Assembly: GCA_021828605.1 (NCBI GenBank)
Contig: JAJZEG010000092.1
Span: forward strand, 1 to 19,164
Length of the DNA stretch: 19,164 bases
From: Pseudomonadota bacterium
Lineage (GTDB): Bacteria; Pseudomonadota; Alphaproteobacteria; Acetobacterales; Acetobacteraceae
Direction of reading: 5' to 3'
How positions within the stretch are numbered: position 1 is the stretch's first letter; each line of letters begins with the position of its first letter. Below the pieces are notes generated by a model. That model saw nothing but the letters and a program-made list of their open reading frames with translations, did no database searches and had not been told where the DNA came from. Both the position numbers and the translations under genes were made by a program. Of the stretch, positions 8,152 through 13,020 are shown piece after piece.

Positions 8152-8376
8152 ATGTTGGCACGCACAACTCTCTTTCTGTCTAATCGTTCGCAAGCGGTGC
8201 GGTTGCCCAAAGCCGTGGCTTTTGCTGAGGATGTCCGTGAAGTGATCATTGTTCCGGATGGACCGCGGCGAATCATCGCGCCGGCCGAAGCCGCTTGGGA
8301 TGATTTTTTTGACATGCCGGGGATCGCGCTAAGCGAGCGCGCGCAACCTGCTCTGCAGGAGCGCGAGCGCTTCTGA
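8152..8376 (+). CDS. vapB: VapB-family antitoxin (AbrB/SpoVT-like)
   Basis: The 74-residue protein starts with the swapped-hairpin DNA-binding module typical of VapB/VagC antitoxins: LFLSNRSQAVRLPKAVAFAE, then VREVIIVPDGPRRIIAP. It ends with an acidic/aromatic tail (WDDFFDMPG) of the kind that wraps the toxin. The ATG at 8152 has GAGG 5 nt upstream and lies just after a palindromic operator. Its stop overlaps the start of the vapC remnant (TGATG), the usual antitoxin-toxin coupling. Because the toxin gene is broken, this antitoxin is probably an orphan. It may still act as an autorepressor or neutralise a related toxin elsewhere. Confidence 0.85.
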   Translation: MLARTTLFLSNRSQAVRLPKAVAFAEDVREVIIVPDGPRRIIAPAEAAWDDFFDMPGIALSERAQPALQERERF

Positions 8377-8459
8377 TGTTACGCTATCTGTTGGATACCA
8401 ATCTCTGTAACCCTGTTACTCGATATCTAAGGCAAAGGTTTGAACGACGGGATTGCTGA
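8376..8459 (+). pseudogene. vapC: Truncated VapC toxin (PIN-domain N-terminus)
   Basis: Starting in the TGATG overlap with vapB, the frame reads MLRYLLDTNLC, the exact N-terminal signature of PIN-domain VapC ribonucleases with the first acidic catalytic residue (D7). It then continues as unrelated-looking NPVTRYLRQRFERRDC and stops after 27 codons, where a functional VapC has about 130 residues. The remaining acidic residues of the active site are absent, and the next gene begins 3 nt later. Most of the toxin was therefore lost by deletion, leaving a nonfunctional remnant. I see no frameshifted continuation downstream. Confidence 0.75.
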
Positions 8460-8461
8460 CA

Positions 8462-8716
8462 ATGAGTCAAGAGCCTGTTCTGCTGCCAGAGGGAATCTCC
8501 CCATCAAGCAGCCTGCTTGAATTCCTGGAGTGGGTCGCCGCACATCCACGCACGTATAGCGAGACGATGGATGCGTGGCGCACAAGCTGCCCGCGTTTGC
8601 CTGTTTGGGAGGATGCGGTGGACGGCAAGCTCGTCGAGCGGGTCAGCGCGGGACAAAAGACGCTCGTTCAACTCACCGGCGCGGGCCGCGATTTGCTGGC
8701 GGGTAAGCGTCCATGA
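8462..8716 (+). CDS. Small hypothetical protein, winged-helix-like
   Basis: The 84-residue protein is coupled by an ATGA overlap to the following dehydrogenase gene. The middle reads [21 protein letters not shown] and the end [13 protein letters not shown], which resembles the wing and last helix of small MarR-like winged helices ('..LT.AGR.LL'). No catalytic residues or membrane segment are apparent. An upstream TTG at 8453 would add three residues; the ATG at 8462 is preferred, but neither has a strong ribosome binding site. The tight pairing suggests a local regulator or accessory of the dehydrogenase. Function is unassigned. Confidence 0.6.
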   Translation: MSQEPVLLPEGISPSSSLLEFLEWVAAHPRTYSETMDAWRTSCPRLPVWEDAVDGKLVERVSAGQKTLVQLTGAGRDLLAGKRP

Positions 8717-9732
8717 AGGTCGCTATCCTTGACGATTGGTTCGATACGCTGCGCACGCTGCCGTGCTTTGCCAAGCTTGCCGGTCACGATGTGACCATCT
8801 GGAACGACCATGTCGAGGACGAAGACGAACTCGCGCGACGCTTAGCCGAAACCGAAGCCCTCGTACTGATCCGGGAGCGAACCGCGATCCGGGCCGGCCT
8901 TGTCGATCGCCTACCGCGTTTGCGGCTCGTCAGCCAGCGCAGCGTTTATCCGCACATCGATATCTCAGCCTGTACCCGATTAGGTATTACTGTGTCGTCC
9001 AGTCAGCACCCTGGCGTTCCGTCCTACGCGACAGCCGAACTTACCTTTGCCCTGATGCTCGCGGCGATACGACAGATTCCTCAGCAGATGGCATCGCTAA
9101 AAGCAGGACATTGGCAAATGGCGGTCGGCGCAACCGCCCGCGGCAAGACTCTCGGTATTTTCGGCTATGGCCGTATCGGCAGGCAGGTTGCCGAATACGG
9201 TCGCGCTTTTGGTATGAATGTGGTGTTCTGGGCGCGCGAGACCTCGCGCGCTAAAGCACGGGCAGAAGGCTGGGAGACGGCAACGAGCAAGGAGACGTTC
9301 TTCGAGAACAGCGACATCGTAACGCTCCATTTGCGTCTGGTCGAAGCGACACGTTCTATCGTCTCGCGTTCAGATCTCGCGCGCATGAAACCGACCGCAC
9401 TCATCGTCAACACCAGCCGTGCCCCCTTGATAGCGCCCGGAGCATTGGTTGCGGCGTTGAAAGCTGGACGCCCAGGAATGGCCGCCGCCGACGTCTATGA
9501 GGAAGAGCCGCTGCGTGACCCGCAGAACCCGTTGCTACAGATGGATCGCGTTATCTGCACGCCCCACATTGGCTATGTTACGCGCGAAGAATGGGAGGTG
9601 CAGTTCAGCGACGTGTTTGACCAGATCAACGCCTACGCCTCGGGTTCGCCCATCAACGTGGTCAACCCCGAGGTGCGGAGCTTAGAAAAGCAAGCAACAC
9701 GGGGTAATCCCTCGGTTTTTGACGGGGTTTGA
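8713..9732 (+). CDS. D-2-hydroxyacid dehydrogenase family protein
   Basis: The 339-residue protein is an NAD(P)-dependent D-isomer specific 2-hydroxyacid dehydrogenase. The nucleotide-binding Rossmann motif is GYGRIG (151-156), preceded by GKTLGIF. The catalytic residues appear in order: R236 (VNTSRAPLI), E265 (YEEEPL) and H285 (TPHIGYVT), with typical spacing. An Asp/Glu-rich N-terminal substrate domain and the SVYPHIDI segment place it near the phosphoglycerate-dehydrogenase-like branch. It reduces a 2-oxoacid to a D-2-hydroxyacid, or the reverse; the precise substrate cannot be read from sequence. It forms a two-gene unit with the small upstream protein and is followed by noncoding DNA. 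Confidence 0.88.
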   Translation: MKVAILDDWFDTLRTLPCFAKLAGHDVTIWNDHVEDEDELARRLAETEALVLIRERTAIRAGLVDRLPRLRLVSQRSVYPHIDISACTRLGITVSSSQHPGVPSYATAELTFALMLAAIRQIPQQMASLKAGHWQMAVGATARGKTLGIFGYGRIGRQVAEYGRAFGMNVVFWARETSRAKARAEGWETATSKETFFENSDIVTLHLRLVEATRSIVSRSDLARMKPTALIVNTSRAPLIAPGALVAALKAGRPGMAAADVYEEEPLRDPQNPLLQMDRVICTPHIGYVTREEWEVQFSDVFDQINAYASGSPINVVNPEVRSLEKQATRGNPSVFDGV

Positions 9733-9838
9733 TGGAAGAATTTACGCGGTAACTTGCCGTTTCTGTGTGGGTGTGACCTCACTTACAGCCAGATTGGTTC
9801 ATTCGTTATTATACGTCCAAAACCATTGACCTGCGATC

Positions 9839-9880
9839 TAGAGCGTTTTCCGTTCGCTTTGGCTCACGAACAACGCTCTA
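9839..9880. repeat. Palindrome 1 upstream of cas3
   Basis: TAGAGCGTT (9839-9847) pairs perfectly with AACGCTCTA (9872-9880), and an inner GTTCG/CGAAC pair (852-856 with 867-871 of the 9000 block) extends the stem past a 4-nt bulge. There is no T tract, so it is not a typical terminator. It looks like a REP-type dispersed palindrome. Confidence 0.6.
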
Positions 9881-9894
9881 ACCTTATTGTGGGC

Positions 9895-9938
9895 GGGCAA
9901 CATCCAATCAAATGAGTCCGTTTGATTGGATGTTGCCC
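9895..9938. repeat. Palindrome 2 upstream of cas3 (perfect 18-bp stem)
   Basis: GGGCAACATCCAATCAAA (9895-9912) is perfectly complementary to 9921-9938, with the 8-nt loop TGAGTCCG. It lies 47 nt before the cas3 start codon. It could be a REP element or a structured leader affecting cas3 expression; a protein-binding operator of this length would be unusual. Confidence 0.7.
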
Positions 9939-9985
9939 TAACGCGGATCGCTCGGGAAATAAAAAAAACAAGGAGAGCCTTTAAC

Positions 9986-12640
9986 GTGACTGCAGAATTT
10001 CAGACAAAACCATATTTACAATTCTGGGGCAAAGCGGCCCGTGCCGAGGATGAAGGCTCACATTCGGATCAATGGCATCCTGCGGCGTTTCATATGCTTG
10101 ATGTCGCGGCGGTCGCACAGGCTTGGCTTGCCGCGAATAAGCCGATCATTCCAGGACTGCCGCCGATCAGTGAAGCGACATGGCCAGCGTTGGTCACGCT
10201 TGTCGCCCTCCATGACATTGGTAAGTTTTCCCGTTCTTTTCAAGCAATATTGGAAAAACGTTGGCCAGCTGAATTGGGCCGCTACACTAAGCACCATGAA
10301 CCAAGGCACGATACAGCCGGTTTTTGTCTCCTTGACGAACCAACATTTTACCGGCTGCTCACGCCGGTTATTGGCGCGCTGCCGCGAACGGATGTTCCGT
10401 TTTTATTGCGCGCTATTTGCGGCCATCACGGCAGCCCGCCCTGCGAGGAGATGCCCTCACATAGTTTTTGTGCGGCATCAAAGGCAGCGGCAGAGATGTT
10501 TATAACGGATCTGTTGGCGTTGTTGCAGCCCGCCGCGTTACCAAACATGACCGAGGATGAGGTAACCGCTCTGTCCTGGTGGTTGGCCGGCTTGACGGTT
10601 TTGGCGGATTGGATCGGCTCGGCGGACGCGTGGTTTCCCTACCCTGTGGCAGCGCACTCACTCGCCGATTATTGGCCGGAAGCATGCCAACGCGCTCAGA
10701 ATGCCGTCGCCCAGGCGGGAGTGTCAGGGATTGCGGCCTGCGCCGCGTTGCCGCTGACCGAATTACTTGGGGCAAATCCCCCAACGAATTTACAGCAATC
10801 CATCGAGCATCTTCCCCTTGGCGCCGCACGCTCCTCGGTCTGTGTGATTATCGAAGATCAGACCGGCAGCGGAAAAACTGAGGCGGCGCTGCTGGTCGCC
10901 CATCGGATAATGGCAGAAAAAGGCGCGCAAGGGCTGTTTATCGCCCTGCCGACCATGGCCACGGCCAATGCCCTCCACGACCGACTTGATCGTTGTTACC
11001 AATCACTCTTCGCGGCAGGCGCAACGCCGTCTCTGGTGCTCGCACAGGGTAAACGCCATTTGAACGACCGTTTCGCTGCCGCACTCAAACGGGGTGTGGC
11101 CGCGCCGAACGCTGCCGAGGCGAACGCCGATGAAACCGCCTCCGCCCAATGCGCCGCGTGGATTGGCGCCGATCGGCGCCGAAGCTTTTTGGCTGATTGC
11201 GGCGTTGGCACCATTGACCAGGCTCTGCACGCGGTGTTGCCCACCCGCCATGCGCCGTTGCGCCTATTCGGCCTCTCGCAGCGTGTGCTGATTATCGATG
11301 AAGCGCATGCCTATGACGCGTATATGCAGCAAGAGCTGTTGCGCCTGATCGCGTTTCAGACGCGCCAAGGCGGGAGCATCGTTATTCTCTCCGCGACACT
11401 CGCGCAAACCGACCGACAAAATTTAGTAAATGCATTTAACCAGGCCCAAGGCCAGAAGGTGGCGAGGTTGGTCCATAATGAATACCCTTTAATCACCACC
11501 GTTACGGCCGAGGGCGTTAGTGAATCCGCCGTGGCGCCCCGAGCGGCATTGGCCCGAAACATGCAGGTCACTCGGTTGGCGGATATTGCTGATGGCATCA
11601 GCATCGTGCATGCAGCAGCTCAACGCCGCGCGGCGGTGGGGTGGATCCGCAACACGGTGGATGACGCGGTTGCCGCCTATACCATGTTAGTACAAAAAGG
11701 TATTTGTGCGACCTTGTTTCATGCACGATTTGCCATGGGGGATCGGTTAGCTATCGAGGAGGCGGTGCAGGCGCGTTTTGGTAAGGATAGTAAGCCCGAT
11801 CAGCGTGCTCATGTCGTGGTCGGAACTCAGGTGATGGAGCAAAGTCTCGATCTGGATTTTGACGTCATGATTTCCGATCTGGCCCCGATTGATCTGTTGC
11901 TCCAGCGCGCCGGTCGCCTATGGCGCCATCAACGCGGTTCGCGACCCGAAGATGCGCCGCGCCTTTATGTTATTTCCCCTGAGCCATTGCCCGAGCCGCC
12001 GAATGACTGGCTGAAAGATTATCGCGGCACGCGGCTGGTTTATCAAAATCATGGCGTTCTGTGGCGTTCGGCAAAGGCTCTTTTTGCCCATCCGACAATC
12101 AAGCTTCCCGGCGACGTGCGCAGTCTGATCGAGGCGGTCTATGCCGCCGATGCGCCGATCCCGGATGGCTTGGCCGCGCAAAGTGACAACGCGACGGGTC
12201 GCGAGGCAACGGCCCGCACGGTGGCGGGACAAAATTTATTGACCTGGGAGGATGGCTACGCCCAAAGCAACGGGCCTTGGGCGAGCGATATCCGCACGCC
12301 GACGCGACTTTCCGATCCGAGTTACACGTACCGTTTGGGATTATGGGAAAACGGTGTGATCACACCGTGCTGCCCACATCGCGACACGGCGAAATCCTGG
12401 GCGATGTCGGAAATTACCCTCCCCGCACGGCGGGCAAAGGGTGTGCCAATCGAGCGCGGCACACGGGCTGAGGCGCTCGGGCGCCTGCGCGCGGGTTGGA
12501 ATCGCTGGGAACAAGAAATACCGGTTTTAATTCTGGAGCAGGACGGCCCGGATTGGCGAGGGGCCGTGCTCGCCAACGCCGAGGGTCAAATCCAGCATGT
12601 TCGCTACAGCCGCGACGCTGGGCTGGTTTACGACGGGTAA
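9986..12640 (+). CDS. cas3: CRISPR-associated helicase-nuclease Cas3 (type I-E)
   Basis: The preferred GTG start (AGGAGAG 8 nt upstream) gives 884 residues, normal for HD-DExH Cas3. The N-terminal HD nuclease domain shows HPAAFHMLD (about 31-39), LHDIGKF with H76-D77 and a later GHHG (146-149). The helicase domain shows Walker A DQTGSGKTEA (291-300), DEAH (438-441), SAT (469-471), GTQVMEQSLDLD (613-624) and QRAGR (640-644). All motifs for ssDNA cleavage and 3'-5' translocation on Cascade-marked targets are present. The open frame extends 20 residues further to a TTG inside a palindrome; that start has no ribosome binding site. cas3 is separated from cas8e by a 380-nt regulatory gap, so it is probably expressed separately from Cascade. 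Confidence 0.96.
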   Translation: MTAEFQTKPYLQFWGKAARAEDEGSHSDQWHPAAFHMLDVAAVAQAWLAANKPIIPGLPPISEATWPALVTLVALHDIGKFSRSFQAILEKRWPAELGRYTKHHEPRHDTAGFCLLDEPTFYRLLTPVIGALPRTDVPFLLRAICGHHGSPPCEEMPSHSFCAASKAAAEMFITDLLALLQPAALPNMTEDEVTALSWWLAGLTVLADWIGSADAWFPYPVAAHSLADYWPEACQRAQNAVAQAGVSGIAACAALPLTELLGANPPTNLQQSIEHLPLGAARSSVCVIIEDQTGSGKTEAALLVAHRIMAEKGAQGLFIALPTMATANALHDRLDRCYQSLFAAGATPSLVLAQGKRHLNDRFAAALKRGVAAPNAAEANADETASAQCAAWIGADRRRSFLADCGVGTIDQALHAVLPTRHAPLRLFGLSQRVLIIDEAHAYDAYMQQELLRLIAFQTRQGGSIVILSATLAQTDRQNLVNAFNQAQGQKVARLVHNEYPLITTVTAEGVSESAVAPRAALARNMQVTRLADIADGISIVHAAAQRRAAVGWIRNTVDDAVAAYTMLVQKGICATLFHARFAMGDRLAIEEAVQARFGKDSKPDQRAHVVVGTQVMEQSLDLDFDVMISDLAPIDLLLQRAGRLWRHQRGSRPEDAPRLYVISPEPLPEPPNDWLKDYRGTRLVYQNHGVLWRSAKALFAHPTIKLPGDVRSLIEAVYAADAPIPDGLAAQSDNATGREATARTVAGQNLLTWEDGYAQSNGPWASDIRTPTRLSDPSYTYRLGLWENGVITPCCPHRDTAKSWAMSEITLPARRAKGVPIERGTRAEALGRLRAGWNRWEQEIPVLILEQDGPDWRGAVLANAEGQIQHVRYSRDAGLVYDG

Positions 12641-12644
12641 GCCC

Positions 12645-12673
12645 TTGTAATCGACTTCCCCGGACGGTACGGT
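12645..12673 (+). promoter_or_regulatory. Weak candidate promoter for the CRISPR-like guide RNA
   Basis: TTGTAA (12645-12650) and TACGGT (12668-12673) are 17 nt apart, with 4/6 and 3/6 matches to sigma-70 consensus. A start near 12680 would begin exactly at the first pseudo-repeat. Read-through from cas3 is an alternative source of the RNA. Confidence 0.3.
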
Positions 12674-12680
12674 GAACACC

Positions 12681-12708
12681 ATGTTCTCTGCAAGGCAGAG
12701 ATGGCCCG
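12681..12708 (+). repeat. CRISPR pseudo-repeat 1
   Basis: This 28-nt degenerate repeat retains GTTC before the stem, stem CTCTGC (12686-12691), loop AAG and stem GCAGAG (12695-12700). The handle is ATGGCCCG where the array repeat has ATGAACCG. Both stem substitutions are compensated on the opposite arm. Confidence 0.8.
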
Positions 12709-12740
12709 TTGTTCTGTGATTATTGGGAGCAAAGACGCGA

Positions 12741-12768
12741 ACGTTCCCTGCCAAGCGGGGATAAAAAA
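12741..12768 (+). repeat. CRISPR pseudo-repeat 2
   Basis: This 28-nt degenerate repeat retains CGTTCCC, stem CCCTGC (12746-12751), loop CAA and stem GCGGGG (12755-12760). It then has GATAAAAAA where the array repeat ends GATGAACCG. The 3' end is A-rich and merges into the AAG PAM of the target site. Confidence 0.85.
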
Positions 12769-12769
12769 T

Positions 12770-12804
12770 AAGTTGTTCTGTGATTATAATTATATTGACA
12801 CAGG
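12770..12804 (+). promoter_or_regulatory. Cascade target site: AAG PAM plus seed-matching protospacer
   Basis: AAG (12770-12772) precedes TTGTTCTGTGATTAT (12773-12787), identical to guide positions 1-15. Of the remaining 17 protospacer positions only two agree. A full 32-nt protospacer would end at 12804 and cover the -35 box at 12795-12800, so bound Cascade should block RNA polymerase. AAG is the canonical type I-E PAM. Confidence 0.82.
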
Positions 12805-12825
12805 CGGACTGATTGTGCCTATATA
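12795..12825 (+). promoter_or_regulatory. Promoter facing the mini-ORF and cas8e operon
   Basis: A perfect -35 box TTGACA (12795-12800) and a -10 region TATATA (12820-12825; overlapping variants shift by one or two bases) are 18-19 nt apart. Predicted start is near 12832. It is the only strong promoter I see between cas3 and cas8e, so it probably drives the mini-ORF transcript and possibly all Cascade genes. Confidence 0.7.
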
Positions 12826-12827
12826 AA

Positions 12828-12856
12828 AACGTCGGGTGGTTAGAACACCCGACGTT
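12828..12856. terminator. Perfect 11-bp hairpin just downstream of the promoter
   Basis: AACGTCGGGTG (12828-12838) pairs fully with CACCCGACGTT (12846-12856) around GTTAGAA. On the minus strand it is followed by TTTTTATATA, the form of an intrinsic terminator; on the plus strand by only TTATTT. RNA started at about 12832 would carry a shortened stem at its 5' end, whereas read-through RNA from the guide or cas3 would carry the whole stem and might terminate. Confidence 0.6.
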
Positions 12857-12911
12857 ATTTGAAGTCACCGATTCGAATATCCGCCTGATCGCGGGATGGA
12901 AGGAGTTTTTT

Positions 12912-12944
12912 ATGGCTCAGCAACCCAGAACCAAAATACTTTAA
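12912..12944 (+). CDS. Ten-codon mini-ORF, CreT-like candidate
   Basis: ATG at 12912 opens a 10-residue frame, MAQQPRTKIL, ending in TAA. It is preceded by a very strong Shine-Dalgarno, GGAAGGAG (12898-12905), at 6-nt spacing, better than those of the neighbouring cas genes. It uses AGA (Arg6) and ATA (Ile9), codons expected to be rare in this GC-rich genome. A GC hairpin begins 2 nt after the stop. Known CreT toxins are small RNAs with a strong Shine-Dalgarno and a tiny ORF whose rare codons (AGA in one group, AUA in another) sequester a scarce tRNA. This ORF fits that pattern, with only single AGA and ATA codons. It could instead be a leader peptide controlling cas8e, or chance. Confidence 0.5.
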   Translation: MAQQPRTKIL

Positions 12945-12945
12945 T

Positions 12946-12976
12946 CGGGGGTTAGTTCCCCCGCACCACGCTTTTT
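12946..12976 (+). terminator. GC hairpin after the mini-ORF
   Basis: CGGGGG (12946-12951) and CCCCCG (12958-12963) form a 6-bp all-GC stem with loop TTAGTT. A TTTTT run follows at 12972-12976, 8 nt below the stem, so termination would be partial at best. It may define the 3' end of a small mini-ORF transcript while letting some read-through into cas8e. A second small hairpin, CTTGCG-ATA-CGCAAG (12990-13004), abuts the cas8e ribosome binding site. Confidence 0.45.
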
Positions 12977-13020
12977 ATACCTACCAGCGCTTGCGATACG
13001 CAAGTGGAGAATAATCGATC

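Larger units (their letters stand above)
9733..9985. promoter_or_regulatory. Noncoding region upstream of cas3
   Basis: This 253-nt stretch has no convincing gene. It holds two palindromes (listed separately). A possible -10 box TATTAT (9807-9812) with a weak CTTACA-like -35 (9782-9787) could drive cas3, but this is a low-confidence promoter. The cas3 ribosome binding site AGGAGAG is at 9971-9977. Confidence 0.4.
12681..12768 (+). ncRNA. CRISPR-resembling guide RNA (CreA/CreR-like), pseudo-repeat - 32-nt guide - pseudo-repeat
   Basis: Two degenerate copies of the locus's own CRISPR repeat (12681-12708 and 12741-12768) flank a segment of exactly 32 nt (12709-12740), the spacer length of the real array. 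Both keep the Cas6e-type stem. In the first it is CTCTGC/GCAGAG, with two paired substitutions relative to CCCCGC/GCGGGG; in the second it is CCCTGC/GCGGGG, with one G-U pair. Each has a 3-nt loop. Cas6e cleavage below the stems would give a 60-nt crRNA-like RNA with 5' handle ATGGCCCG. The guide begins TTGTTCTGTGATTAT, and the same 15 nt occur at 12773-12787 after AAG, overlapping the cas8e-facing promoter. This matches the known CreA antitoxin and CreR regulator type: a guide with seed-limited complementarity that lets Cascade bind and repress without destruction by Cas3. Confidence 0.82.

Noticed and set aside
9756..9775. A second target of the CRISPR-like guide upstream of cas3 (TTCTGTG)
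   Set aside because: Only 7 nt agree with the guide, the first seed bases do not match and no AAG-type PAM precedes it.
9926..9985. Upstream TTG start for cas3
   Set aside because: It lies inside an 18-bp palindrome without a ribosome binding site; the GTG at 9986 has AGGAGAG at proper distance.
12681..12768. Interpretation as an ordinary second CRISPR array
   Set aside because: Only one spacer, both repeats diverged with 3-nt loops, no leader, and the spacer seed matches the adjacent promoter; a dedicated regulatory guide explains it better.
12527..12868. 113-codon minus-strand ORF across the cas3-cas8e gap
   Set aside because: It runs through the antisense of cas3, both pseudo-repeats and the promoter; no recognisable domain, and the region is explained by RNA features.
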